A DNA stretch of 40,257 nt from NCBI RefSeq assembly GCF_002094855.1, contig NZ_ARYN01000025.1:1-40257 (forward strand), written 5' to 3'. Positions 1 to 9,078 of this stretch are shown piece after piece; the first letter of the stretch is position 1, and each line of letters starts with the position of its first letter. Below the pieces are notes generated by a model that searched no databases, was not told where the DNA came from, and saw only the letters and a program-made list of their open reading frames with translations. The DNA is from Zunongwangia atlantica 22II14-10F7 (GTDB lineage: Bacteria; Bacteroidota; Bacteroidia; Flavobacteriales; Flavobacteriaceae). A program made the position numbers and the translations under genes.

Positions 1-21
1 GTTCAAGTCCCGCTCCGAGTA
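1..21 (+). tRNA. 3' end of a host tRNA gene (partial)
   Basis: The first base ends the 5' T-stem. It is followed by a canonical T-loop TTCAAGT (2-8), the T-stem strand CCCGC (9-13), the acceptor strand TCCGAGT (14-20) and discriminator A (21). No CCA is encoded. The 5' part, including the anticodon, lies outside the window, so the amino acid cannot be stated. An integrase gene pointing away from it and starting about 60 bases later marks it as the probable integration target. Confidence 0.75.
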
Positions 22-26
22 CAGAG

Positions 27-52
27 AAAACCCCTGCAAACACAGGGGTTTT
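27..52 (+). terminator. intrinsic terminator of the tRNA gene
   Basis: A perfect 10-bp inverted repeat AAAACCCCTG / CAGGGGTTTT encloses a six-base loop, with a further T-rich stretch to base 61. It sits 6 bases after the tRNA discriminator and separates the host tRNA transcript from the integrase. Confidence 0.8.
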
Positions 53-79
53 CGCGTTTTTAGACCCTTCTTTTTTACT

Positions 80-1390
80 ATGAAAAATAAGGATAAAAAC
101 GAAATCGTACCCAGAAACGTACCCAGAAATTCTGTAATTGAATTAGAGATTTCTATGGCGAAGAAGAGATATTCTACTCCAAAGCTTTACATTCCCAGAG
201 TAAACGGCAAACCAACTGTTGCTCCTGGTAAAAGATGGTACGTTTATATTCATTGGCGATCAGATCCAGATGGATCACTTGATAGAAAATTCACTTTTAC
301 CAAGAAGATCAATCGGCTTAAGACTGTTAAAGAAAGAAGAGCTGCAGGGAAACATTTAGCTTCTATTTTAAGTCTTGCATTAGAGCGCGGATGGGTTCCG
401 GATACTGAAGAGCGAAAGTCTAAGAAAGCAAAACATCGTGGCCCTCAAATGACACTGGCCACCGCGATGGAATATGCTTACAAAATCAAATTGAAGTCCG
501 GAAAAAAAGAATCCACCCTAAACGGTTATGAATTTCACATGAATCGTTTTCTGCAATGGGCAAAGGAAAACGGTTACTATGGTGCAGATCCTGCACGTTT
601 TGGAATCGATCACTTTTATGAGTTTCTGGATTGGTTACGATTTGATTATGTGAATGAGCAAACCGGAAAAGAAGTCTCCGGAAGTTCAGTAAATAATCAT
701 AAGTCAAGCTTATCGGCATTGTTTACTACGATGAAAAATGAGCGTTTAATTCCTTATAATTTCATCAAAGATATTCCGAATGTGGAATCAGATCCGGTAA
801 ATAATAAAGCCTTTACTATGGAAGAGCTCCGGATCATCAAAGAAGAACTAGAGAAAACAGATCCATATTTAAAAAACTATGTTTCTTTTGTGATTTACTC
901 TTTATTGCGACCGCTAGAGATCTGTAGGTTGAAGGTAAAAGATATTAATACAAAAAACTGGTTGCTCCAGGTGGAAACTAAAACAGATGATTTATCTGTT
1001 AGACGTGTGATTGAGAAATTGAAGCCGACCATCAAAGAAATGGAGCTGCAAAACAGCCCGCCTTCTTATACTTTATTTACAAATCAAAATAAACCTGCAG
1101 ATTGGGATGTTTCGCTAAAAAGTAAGGCTGATCATTTTGGTAAAAGATTTAGAGAAGTAAAAACCAGATTGGGGTTTGGTAGGGAATACGGAATTTACAG
1201 CTGCAGGCACACGGCAATTATGAATTTATATAATAGTTTGGTTGATGAAGGGAAGGGAGAAATGGAGATCTTGTTTCAATTAATGCCTATAACGCAGCAT
1301 AAGTCGATTGCGGGAATAAAAAACTATCTTCGAAAACATAAAAAATCGATCCCGCCAGATCACTCTAATATATTCACTTTAGATTTTTAA
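80..1390 (+). CDS. int: phage tyrosine integrase
   Basis: Site-specific recombinase that integrates and excises the prophage. The N-terminal part (about 30-110) looks like an arm-binding region rich in basic and aromatic residues, followed by a SAM-like core-binding domain (about 125-235) and a C-terminal catalytic domain. Visible catalytic residues, numbered from base 80, are R277 (in LLRPLE), R376-H377 (in YSCRHTA), H407 (in ITQHKS) and the nucleophile Y416 (in NYLRK). Length is normal for Bacteroidota phage integrases. The start is uncertain: an ATG at 155 begins MAKKRYSTPK and may be the true start, and the 25 residues before it contain a tandem VPRN repeat. The gene reads away from the tRNA end, the classic arrangement for a tRNA-integrated prophage. 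Confidence 0.95.
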   Translation: MKNKDKNEIVPRNVPRNSVIELEISMAKKRYSTPKLYIPRVNGKPTVAPGKRWYVYIHWRSDPDGSLDRKFTFTKKINRLKTVKERRAAGKHLASILSLALERGWVPDTEERKSKKAKHRGPQMTLATAMEYAYKIKLKSGKKESTLNGYEFHMNRFLQWAKENGYYGADPARFGIDHFYEFLDWLRFDYVNEQTGKEVSGSSVNNHKSSLSALFTTMKNERLIPYNFIKDIPNVESDPVNNKAFTMEELRIIKEELEKTDPYLKNYVSFVIYSLLRPLEICRLKVKDINTKNWLLQVETKTDDLSVRRVIEKLKPTIKEMELQNSPPSYTLFTNQNKPADWDVSLKSKADHFGKRFREVKTRLGFGREYGIYSCRHTAIMNLYNSLVDEGKGEMEILFQLMPITQHKSIAGIKNYLRKHKKSIPPDHSNIFTLDF

Positions 1391-1397
1391 AGCCTTG

Positions 1398-1913
1398 ATG
1401 ATCAGAAGAAATAAATATCTAATATTTACATCAATCCTAGCTTTATTCTTGATCATTCCATTTTATTTGCGATTAAGAGATAATAGACTTGAACCATATC
1501 CAGCAATATTGCTTCCTTCAGGGGCAAGTTTGATCGAAAGAGATAAACCTAGAGTTTTTAAAAAAATTCGATTAAAAGATGATTTGGGTAACGAATTATC
1601 CATTGAAGAAGTTTTTGGAGGTATTCACCGGACTCATATTTTTAACTTAGAAGGATCAAGTTTTGGAACAAAAAAAATGAAGGATAGAATTACATTTCTA
1701 TATACTCCTAGAATCATTTTTTTTCATGAAAATGCATTTAGTAAAGACAGTAGGACTGAGGTTCAAAAGTGGTTAGATAATAACTTAAGTAATATGGGAC
1801 TAAAATCAAGTAAGATCATTTTAGAAAAAATAGCTTATGAAATAAACCCTAAGACATATCAGGTTCAAAAACTAAAAATTATTGACAGCATAATATTTCA
1901 AAAAAATGAATGA
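1398..1913 (+). CDS. membrane-anchored protein, cargo gene paired with the next
   Basis: I do not recognise a family. The protein starts with a short basic stretch and one hydrophobic segment (about residues 7-24), then a roughly 145-residue soluble domain predicted outside the cytoplasm. An in-frame TTG at 1395 precedes the chosen ATG at 1398. It starts 7 bases after the integrase stop and overlaps the next gene by 8 bases, so the two are probably co-translated. A small single-anchor protein followed by a roughly 330-residue multi-span protein resembles the SdpA-SdpB pair that matures a killing peptide in Bacillus. This is architecture only; no peptide precursor gene is seen. Base composition is visibly more AT-rich than in the phage structural genes, which suggests a later acquisition. 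Confidence 0.75.
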   Translation: MIRRNKYLIFTSILALFLIIPFYLRLRDNRLEPYPAILLPSGASLIERDKPRVFKKIRLKDDLGNELSIEEVFGGIHRTHIFNLEGSSFGTKKMKDRITFLYTPRIIFFHENAFSKDSRTEVQKWLDNNLSNMGLKSSKIILEKIAYEINPKTYQVQKLKIIDSIIFQKNE

Positions 1914-2901
1914 AAGATTAAAAAAAATCTATAGAATAATTGGTAGAAACAGTCTAGTTTCAGATAATTTTTTAGCTATTTATAGAATTTATTTGGGTTT
2001 CCATTTAGGGTATTTTGCTATATTTCAAACACCTAAACATCTTGGTTCACTGCCTAATTCATTTTTTCAACCTTCTATCTTTTCGATTGCACAATTTTTT
2101 GATAATTTTCCAAACCCTATTTTTTTTCTATGTTGCCAGATAATTTTATTCACATGTTCATTCCTGATAATACTAGGATTTTATTGTAAAATATCTTTTT
2201 TATTTTCTAGTTGTATTTTGGTCATGCTTAATTCTTTAATTTTTAGCCTCGGGAAAATAGACCATAATATAATGTTCCTTTTTTTAATTTTTATCTTTAC
2301 TTTTTTGGATAGTGAAAATGAATATTCCTTAAAACCAAGTTTAAAATTTAATAGGAATAATTTTTTTTGTGGAATTTTGGCCTTGGTGCTGAGTTTTGGA
2401 TTATTTACTGCAGGTTTTGAAAAAGCTTTAAATTGGATAGACTTTGATTTGAATACAAGCGGGGTGCTATCATGGCACTTGCAAAATTATTATATAAACG
2501 ATAGAACCAATTTATTAGCTTCTTATTTTCCTCTCATCCCTCCAATTTTAATGGAGATTGTAGATTACACTGCTGCTATTTTCGAAATTTCTGCACTAGC
2601 TTTTTTAATCAAAGGTAAAAAAACATGGAATTATTATTTGATACTATTGTCGGTTTTTCATCTACTCAATACCGTTTTTCTAAATATTTCATTTACAGCA
2701 CATATATACGTAATTGGTTTTTGGTTACTTTCTCATTTAAAAACTAAGCCTTTAATAATACTTCTTACATTAATTTTCTTCCTAACCTTATTTAAATCAT
2801 ATATGAATGAACTTTATATTAATTTACTCTTATGGAGTATAATTGTTTTTTCAGGGATTATTAAATTAAAGAGAGATAAGTTAAATTTGGGGGGAATTTA
2901 A
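1906..2901 (+). CDS. multi-span membrane protein, HTTM/DoxX-like
   Basis: A very hydrophobic 331-residue protein with roughly eight membrane segments spread over the whole length. The general look, with an early RIYLG-type segment, a lone His-Asn-Thr stretch in a late helix (about 251-253) and FTAH (about 262-265), resembles HTTM-domain proteins (the SdpB and vitamin-K-carboxylase membrane fold). The resemblance is weak and only by eye. It overlaps the preceding anchored protein by 8 bases and ends 4 bases inside the end of the convergent tail operon, with no terminator visible between them. As cargo lying between integrase and tail genes it is likely expressed from the prophage rather than needed for virion assembly. 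Confidence 0.8.
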   Translation: MNERLKKIYRIIGRNSLVSDNFLAIYRIYLGFHLGYFAIFQTPKHLGSLPNSFFQPSIFSIAQFFDNFPNPIFFLCCQIILFTCSFLIILGFYCKISFLFSSCILVMLNSLIFSLGKIDHNIMFLFLIFIFTFLDSENEYSLKPSLKFNRNNFFCGILALVLSFGLFTAGFEKALNWIDFDLNTSGVLSWHLQNYYINDRTNLLASYFPLIPPILMEIVDYTAAIFEISALAFLIKGKKTWNYYLILLSVFHLLNTVFLNISFTAHIYVIGFWLLSHLKTKPLIILLTLIFFLTLFKSYMNELYINLLLWSIIVFSGIIKLKRDKLNLGGI

Positions 2902-4688
2902 AAAGTTTCACTTTCAATTTCAACCTGCATCGTTTCTTCAGATAAAAATTTTCTTCGGAGCATCTTTATTAAATGGATCTCGTGATATTTAAACGATCGC
3001 TTTTTTATATCCAGAAACTCATATAGTGAACATTCGAAGCTTTCTTTAAAGCTTTTTGAATGTACACGATATCTCAGCCAGTTTTCCCATTTGGTTTTAA
3101 AAACCTGCTGCAAAGAAAGTTCTCGTATCAATACAGGATCTGCAAGTGGTTTTGCATTTGAATTTCCGATTTTTCCGGAGTACACCATAAAATCAAAATC
3201 AGAGCGATCTTCGGGCATTACCGCGGTAACTTCTTCTCGAGTTTGTTCTACGATGGCCGGTTGCACATTCATTTCGATTGTGATCTTATCTTCTCCGTCA
3301 TTGGAGGAGTCCGAATACACCTGGCCGTTTCGATTATAGAAGATCTTATCTCCGTTAGCGTAACTAAGAGTGTAAAATCGATTTGTATTGTGTGCCTTCT
3401 TAGGCTTTGGAATTTCTAAATGTCTGTGATCTTCAGTTTCTTTAACTAAAACGGCATCCTGAGCATAATCAATAAAGACTTCGCCATCCCTGTGATCGAT
3501 ATCCAGGTTTAGCCAATTTTTTAGCATATTTTCAAACTCACCAAATGTCATGTCTGGCATAAAGTTGGAAAGCGTGAAGTAAGTGGGGAACTCGTTAAGA
3601 CGGCCACTATTAAAGTTAAATTCAAACTGGTTATTTGCTGCAATGCTCTCCGGAATAAAAGCAAGCTTCAATTCTACTTTGATATAATCGAAGATCATAT
3701 CTTCTGTGGTATTGATTTTAATTTCTTCCTCGAGCTTTACTCTATTGTTTTGAGAGGCTGCTGAAAATAGGATCGTTTTAGATCCATTATTTGGTTCTTC
3801 CTGATAAACCTCCAGAGCAAAATTTGTCGCCAATACAGGATCCAGGTTTAAATCGATTTTAATTTCATAAGTACCGGTATTTTGAACGGTAAACTGGCGG
3901 CGATAGATCCCAAAGTTTTGACCATTCTCGTTTATGGTTTCATCTGGTACCGAAAAGCTGAAGTTTTGAAATTCAGATCCTCTAAATTTCTCCAGAAAAT
4001 TCTCTGGGATATATAAAACTTTTCGCATTAGAGAATCCTCTATGAATGGTCCGCTTAATTTTTTCCCGGTCTGGGCATATCCAAAGCGAAGGATCTCTAG
4101 CATGTACGGGAACGGTGCCATTACATTTCGATTGTGATAGATGGTTTCGCCTTCAACTTCACTGGTGTAATTCTGCCTAAAACTATTAGCGTAGAAATTA
4201 TTGGTGTATCCTTCAAATAGTTCGTAGTCATCTTTTTCAGCTACTGCAGGAGTGAATACCATCGGGAAATTAAAAGCAGTATCTGGCCATGCTTTGTCTA
4301 TGGTTTCTTCAGCATAGTCTAAAAGATTAGGGGCTAAAACAATGGGCCAGGGAAGATCTGCAAGATCTGTATCATAAACCGGTGTTTCCTGGTCGCCGTA
4401 AGAAATATCACATTCAATAAATTGTCCTTCAATTTCTCCTAAAAATAAAGTGGCTTCGTAATAGCGCTCCGGGAGGATTAATTTTCCCTTTACTGCAGTA
4501 GTAACATTGGTAATATTATCCAATTGCGGGACGCCCAATTTTGTTAGAAGTTCATCATCGGCCTGGATGGTAAAAGGAAGCGAATAACTTCGATTTGTTG
4601 CATCATTAAATAAGTTGCTCTCATCTGTAAGCGTTACGCCATAGATGGAAAGATCTATTTCAAAATTTTCACTTTTAAAAATTATCAT
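2898..4688 (-). CDS. putative distal tail / baseplate protein
   Basis: A 596-residue protein at the end of the tail operon, two genes after the tape measure. That is where siphoviruses encode the distal tail and tail-associated proteins. The N-terminal 100 residues (fit around FEIDLSIYGVTLTDESNLF and a following beta-rich stretch) look like a tail-tube-related domain. The rest is beta-rich with many aromatic residues and no catalytic motif that I can identify. The start ATG overlaps the stop of the preceding gene (ATGA, 4 bases), showing tight coupling. No membrane segment or signal peptide. The role is inferred from position and size. Confidence 0.7.
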   Translation of the reverse strand: MIIFKSENFEIDLSIYGVTLTDESNLFNDATNRSYSLPFTIQADDELLTKLGVPQLDNITNVTTAVKGKLILPERYYEATLFLGEIEGQFIECDISYGDQETPVYDTDLADLPWPIVLAPNLLDYAEETIDKAWPDTAFNFPMVFTPAVAEKDDYELFEGYTNNFYANSFRQNYTSEVEGETIYHNRNVMAPFPYMLEILRFGYAQTGKKLSGPFIEDSLMRKVLYIPENFLEKFRGSEFQNFSFSVPDETINENGQNFGIYRRQFTVQNTGTYEIKIDLNLDPVLATNFALEVYQEEPNNGSKTILFSAASQNNRVKLEEEIKINTTEDMIFDYIKVELKLAFIPESIAANNQFEFNFNSGRLNEFPTYFTLSNFMPDMTFGEFENMLKNWLNLDIDHRDGEVFIDYAQDAVLVKETEDHRHLEIPKPKKAHNTNRFYTLSYANGDKIFYNRNGQVYSDSSNDGEDKITIEMNVQPAIVEQTREEVTAVMPEDRSDFDFMVYSGKIGNSNAKPLADPVLIRELSLQQVFKTKWENWLRYRVHSKSFKESFECSLYEFLDIKKRSFKYHEIHLIKMLRRKFLSEETMQVEIESETF

Positions 4689-6562
4689 TGTTTTGCGGCA
4701 TCAAAATTTAACGTGAAGTTTCGATTTGTTACCCGGCTCTTAGAAGTTGTGATATTGCTGAAAGAAGGAATTACTTCTGTACGCTGGCCATCGATTTCAA
4801 TCCATACTTTTTTGGATCTTAAAATTTTACTTAGCCATTTCACTTCAGCATCTGAATATATATTTCCGGTGCCCAGAGAAAAGGAAACCGGTTCCTGGAT
4901 CTCGACAATTTTTTGAATTTGTTTGCCGGCTTCGGCTCTTGTTACCCTGGTGCTCTCTTCCTCTTCGGTAATTTCTATTTCCCCATCCATATTAAAAACT
5001 TCCGGGCATTGCCATTCATTTAAAAAGATTAACTGAAAGCTTTTTAATTCTGAAGGTTTAATCGTGATATCAACATCAAAAGTTCCGGCTGTAAGTTTTA
5101 TTTGATCTTTGGGAGATAAATTATAATTGGAAAGATCTATCATTACCGAATAAACATTGGTAGATAGATTACTCGAGCTAATATTTTCGGTAATATCTCC
5201 GGTTAAGTTTACCTGGTTAATTGGATCTTCAGAAAAGAAGGAAAAGCAGAATTTACCATCTTTTGGCAATGTAATTTTCCCCGGAACAAAACATAGCTTA
5301 TTTTCTACTTCAGGGGATCTGCCATTAAGAAACTGAACCTGAGCAAATGATTGGCGTTCTGTGAGTGTGGTGTCGTTAATTAATTTATCATACACCGTAA
5401 AATTTAGACTGAAAGGAACAACGGGAACAAATATCCCTGCAGCTAATTGAGCAGGGAGATTATTTGGTTGTAAAAAGTTGCTAGTTTCTAATCCAATAAT
5501 AACTTCAGCAAGATCTTTAAAAAATGGGATCCGTCTCTGATAATTTTTAACGGTCGATTCAAAATTGATCAGCGCTTCAGCATTTGGAGTGCCTGAGGAT
5601 AAAACCAGCGTATTTCTATCTGCTGCAAAGTAAAGCTTCCCGCTTTCGATTCCTGAAGTTGAAACTTCAACAATTCGAAGTAGTACATTAATTAATTTGG
5701 TACCAAAACCAGATTCTATCTTTATGGTCCCGGTGTAGGTGCCAATGGCTAATGCTGCTGTATTTTGAGTATTAGCAATAAGGCTGTGAGTTCCGGCTGC
5801 TAAATTTTCCTGGTCTAGATTTAACCAGGCTAAATTTGTGCTTACCGTAGCAGCCAAAGAAGTCTCTACCGTAAAGGAAGCTGATCGGGTAGGAGGTAAT
5901 TGAAAAATCTCTGAAAATGAAAGGCTCGTTTTGGATATTCTTAGATAATCATCGCTCTGATCTGTACCGGAAATTACTAGCGTAACCTTCCCTTGCTTTA
6001 CGCGATCGCCATCATCTACCTGAAAAGTGGCCTCGTAAATTCCCACTGCCATTCCTGAAACATCAACTCCTAAGTTGATTGTTTGGGTGGTGTTACCATT
6101 ATTTGCTGAAAAAGTAACCCAAGGTTCATTTGCTATGATCGACCAGGCATTTTCTGTGGTAATGGTTAAAGGCTGTGTAGCAGGAACTGCAGATCCTGTT
6201 TGATATTCAAAAGTAAAATCGCTCTTAGAAAGTCTAAGAATAACATTGTCAATAATTTCTACATTAACCGTAAATCGTGGGCCAATTGCAGAATCATCAA
6301 ATTCGTTATAATACACCGGTCTTACCTGAGCAATGTGCAGCCCTGGCGTTAAATTATCTGCGTGTATAGAGTTTAGTGTAAACCGAAGAACGGCACTAAC
6401 AAGATCTCCGTTTTGGGAAGTTACCATTGGTTGGTCTAAAATAACGCTCAGCCAATTTGGGAATGTTCCAAAATCAAAGCTTTTTATTCCTGGAGGGAAA
6501 TAAACCGTTTCAGTAACTGAAGGTACATTAAGGTACTTCTTATAGGTTAAAGTTAAACTCAT
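4685..6562 (-). CDS. putative tail protein with BACON-like repeats
   Basis: A 625-residue protein directly after the tape measure gene. Three tandem domains of about 90 residues are visible in the first 300. The second and third show the BACON pattern: L-S-K/T-S...F, a W near LAWL or PWV, then G-x-Y-x-A/G-T. BACON is a Bacteroidota immunoglobulin-like fold often found in adhesive proteins and phage tails. The C-terminal half (about 305-625) is different, beta-rich and unassigned. It ends with a roughly 80-residue domain that resembles tail-tube-like repeats. Overlaps of 4 bases on both sides place it inside one operon. It likely forms part of the tail tip or a side fibre that contacts the host surface. 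Confidence 0.7.
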   Translation of the reverse strand: MSLTLTYKKYLNVPSVTETVYFPPGIKSFDFGTFPNWLSVILDQPMVTSQNGDLVSAVLRFTLNSIHADNLTPGLHIAQVRPVYYNEFDDSAIGPRFTVNVEIIDNVILRLSKSDFTFEYQTGSAVPATQPLTITTENAWSIIANEPWVTFSANNGNTTQTINLGVDVSGMAVGIYEATFQVDDGDRVKQGKVTLVISGTDQSDDYLRISKTSLSFSEIFQLPPTRSASFTVETSLAATVSTNLAWLNLDQENLAAGTHSLIANTQNTAALAIGTYTGTIKIESGFGTKLINVLLRIVEVSTSGIESGKLYFAADRNTLVLSSGTPNAEALINFESTVKNYQRRIPFFKDLAEVIIGLETSNFLQPNNLPAQLAAGIFVPVVPFSLNFTVYDKLINDTTLTERQSFAQVQFLNGRSPEVENKLCFVPGKITLPKDGKFCFSFFSEDPINQVNLTGDITENISSSNLSTNVYSVMIDLSNYNLSPKDQIKLTAGTFDVDITIKPSELKSFQLIFLNEWQCPEVFNMDGEIEITEEEESTRVTRAEAGKQIQKIVEIQEPVSFSLGTGNIYSDAEVKWLSKILRSKKVWIEIDGQRTEVIPSFSNITTSKSRVTNRNFTLNFDAAKQ

Positions 6563-9078
6563 TTAGCGCGTTTGATTTTATTCTTGTTTTTCAATTTTTC
6601 CAGTTTCTCTTGTTGTTCCTGGCGTTTAATCTCTGCTTCAGCTCCGAAGTAAACATTAGCCTCCAGCGGTATTCCTAAAAATTCAAGCAGCTCGTCGATC
6701 TTGGCAATAAATGCCGAAAAATCTGCACCGGGTGTTGTTGGGTTTGCATCATCTGGAGAAGTAGGCCCACCATCATAGAAAAGACCCAGTTTCTTTCTTC
6801 GTTTATTCTCGATATAATTTTCGATTTGTGGCATTTCGGGATCCTTCCTCACAATCTCCGGTATCACATACTCGTTTTTGTGAACGTAACCTACAGGCTC
6901 GTGGCCAGAATCATCTATAAAACCTAAACCATTTGCCCCGGTTGGCCCACCATTAAAAAATCCGGTTGTTTTAGCTTCATTCTTGGCTTTTGTAGCGTTT
7001 CTTATCGCTCCCACGATTCCTGCAACCTGGGCTGCAAAACCAATTAGCAAAGGAATGTTTTGCGGAAAACCTACAGCTGCAGTTTTTGCAGTACCGGCAG
7101 CAATATCTCCGGTCGCTTCAGCTGCTTTTAATCCCATCTTTGACTGGAAAAGACCAAGTTCAACAGCCATTTCTTTTGCAGCTAATAATTGTTTTGCTAT
7201 TAATAGCGCCTGCCCAATTTTAGTCTCCTGGCCTGCCAGGTTAATTGCGGCGTCTAAAGAATCATTCCATAGTTGGCGTTTCGCCTGGGCAATTTCTTCT
7301 TCTTTTTTTAGCTCTTTATTTTTCCATTTTTCATGGATGCCGGTTAAAGTGGCTTCGTGAGATTCTTTAAGTGCTTGTTCAACCTTGGCTTTTTCTTCCT
7401 CGGTCATTTCCAGGAATTCCATTTCCTTTTGGAACTCCTCGAGCTTTTTTTCCCACTCTAGTTCTTCCTTTTCTAATTCCTGAGCTTTGCGGATCTCTTC
7501 TTTTTCAGCTTCGGTTTCAGCACGTGCAAGTTCCAGCTCGTTTTCTAGCTCTCGACGTTTCTCATCATAAGAGCGCATACGCTCTAATTCTTTGGCTTCT
7601 TCTTCAGCTTTGGCTTCATCGATCTTAATTTGATGCTCTGCCCTGATCTGATCCATCAATTCCTGTTCAGCTCCTAATGCTCGGGCTTTTTCTAAAGCTC
7701 TTTTTTGTTCCAGTTCTGCTTGTTTAACGGCAGAATCAGCAAGGCGATCCTCACGCTTTTTTATATATTCTGCTTCGAGCGCGGCTATTTGATCCAGTCT
7801 TTTTTGTTCAGCAGCTGCAGCTTTTTCATTTGCTTTAGTAAGCTCATTGGTTACACGAAGCTCGTCGCGCATTAAATTTCGAGCGGCATCAGCTTTTCTT
7901 CGCTGTAATTGCTCAACTTTGGCAGTTAACTCAGCCTCTTCGTTAAGATCTTCTTTTGTGGAATTAGAGAAAGTATTTTCTTCCTCTTTTATTTTTCTGC
8001 GAATCTCTGCAGCTTCGATTTCTCGATCGTAAAGTTCGTCCTGAGCTTTTTTCGCTTCAGCTAATATTTTCTGCCGTTCTTCTGCAGATACATTTTCTTC
8101 GTCCCTGGCTTTTCTTCTGGCTTCTGCCACCTGAGCTTCGACACGGCCACGATCAATGATTAATTGTCGCTCAATCTTATCTGCATTTGCGGCCATATCA
8201 CTAAGTTCCATTTGGCGCTTAACTTCATTGGCCATTTCATCACCATAATCACTCACGGCATCTTTAGCACGATTAAAGCCATCTACAGCCTTATCGGTAA
8301 AGTTTTCTACTCCGGTTGTAATTTGAGTAACGGCATCAAATGCTACTTTTCCGGCTTCTTTAAAATTCCCACTTAGCGCGAGATCAATTGCTTCTCCTAG
8401 TTTTGGAAAGAACTGAATTAAACCAGTGATTCGGTTTTCAATATTGGTTTTAATGAAACTTCCAAGAGCTTCAATAGTTTCTTTAGGATTGGAGAATACA
8501 TCGACTATAATTTTCCCGAGAAAGGAAAGTAAATCTGTAAGATTTCCAACCACCACACCGGTAACAGCACTTATTTTATTCCAGGCATTTTGGCCTTCTT
8601 CAGAATCTCTAAAATATTGGGTAACGGCTCCAATGGCTAAGGCAAGCCCGGCAAGCACCATCCCTAATGGAGTAGCAATGAAGGCAACAGCTGCTTTTGT
8701 GGCTCCAATAATACTGGCTCGCATTCCCTGGAGACCTTCCTGCACCATCATAAGATCGCCGGTAATTAATCCACCGGTTACTTTTCCAAATGCTTCTCCA
8801 AATTCTTGTACAGCTTTGCGATTATCCTTTAGCGATTTTTCACCTTCCTTAGTTTGGTTAATGAACTCACGTTGGCGTTTTTTCATACCATCGTAAGTTT
8901 TCTCCAGTTCGCCGAGCTTCTTATTTTCTGCGTTCCATTTTGCCGTTCCTTCTTCCAGGTTACGAACATAACCACGCTGCGCCCGTAATTCTTTACCGAC
9001 AGAATTCATCGTGGTTTTGACTTCCTTGTCATTTACACGAATCGCGAGGTTAAAAACTTTAGTTTGAGCTGCAGACAT
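6559..9078 (-). CDS. tail tape measure protein
   Basis: The longest gene of the tail operon. The 839-residue protein has an N-terminal helical region, a hydrophobic segment at about 123-155 (TPLGMVLAGLALAIGAV) and a very long Glu/Lys/Arg-rich coiled coil (about 290-620). A second Ala/Gly-rich hydrophobic stretch follows (about 640-700), then a GGPT-rich region. This is the usual layout of a tape measure protein, which fixes tail length and is ejected into the host envelope. At about 0.15 nm per residue the tail would be near 125 nm, an inference. ATG overlaps the previous stop by one base. I found no obvious pair of overlapping tail chaperone genes just upstream. Confidence 0.9.
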   Translation of the reverse strand: MSAAQTKVFNLAIRVNDKEVKTTMNSVGKELRAQRGYVRNLEEGTAKWNAENKKLGELEKTYDGMKKRQREFINQTKEGEKSLKDNRKAVQEFGEAFGKVTGGLITGDLMMVQEGLQGMRASIIGATKAAVAFIATPLGMVLAGLALAIGAVTQYFRDSEEGQNAWNKISAVTGVVVGNLTDLLSFLGKIIVDVFSNPKETIEALGSFIKTNIENRITGLIQFFPKLGEAIDLALSGNFKEAGKVAFDAVTQITTGVENFTDKAVDGFNRAKDAVSDYGDEMANEVKRQMELSDMAANADKIERQLIIDRGRVEAQVAEARRKARDEENVSAEERQKILAEAKKAQDELYDREIEAAEIRRKIKEEENTFSNSTKEDLNEEAELTAKVEQLQRRKADAARNLMRDELRVTNELTKANEKAAAAEQKRLDQIAALEAEYIKKREDRLADSAVKQAELEQKRALEKARALGAEQELMDQIRAEHQIKIDEAKAEEEAKELERMRSYDEKRRELENELELARAETEAEKEEIRKAQELEKEELEWEKKLEEFQKEMEFLEMTEEEKAKVEQALKESHEATLTGIHEKWKNKELKKEEEIAQAKRQLWNDSLDAAINLAGQETKIGQALLIAKQLLAAKEMAVELGLFQSKMGLKAAEATGDIAAGTAKTAAVGFPQNIPLLIGFAAQVAGIVGAIRNATKAKNEAKTTGFFNGGPTGANGLGFIDDSGHEPVGYVHKNEYVIPEIVRKDPEMPQIENYIENKRRKKLGLFYDGGPTSPDDANPTTPGADFSAFIAKIDELLEFLGIPLEANVYFGAEAEIKRQEQQEKLEKLKNKNKIKRAK

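Larger units (their letters stand above)
1..60. other. probable left prophage attachment region (attL)
   Basis: Tyrosine integrases of temperate phages commonly recombine within the 3' end of a tRNA gene, which the phage copy then restores. Here a tRNA 3' end and its terminator abut the integrase gene directly. I looked for a second copy of the tRNA end elsewhere in the window and saw none, so the exact core and the right end remain undefined. The call is inference from position. Confidence 0.45.

Noticed and set aside
6983-8896. Several plus-strand frames of 60-160 codons opposite the tape measure gene
   Set aside because: They are antisense shadows of the Glu/Lys/Ala-rich coiled coil.
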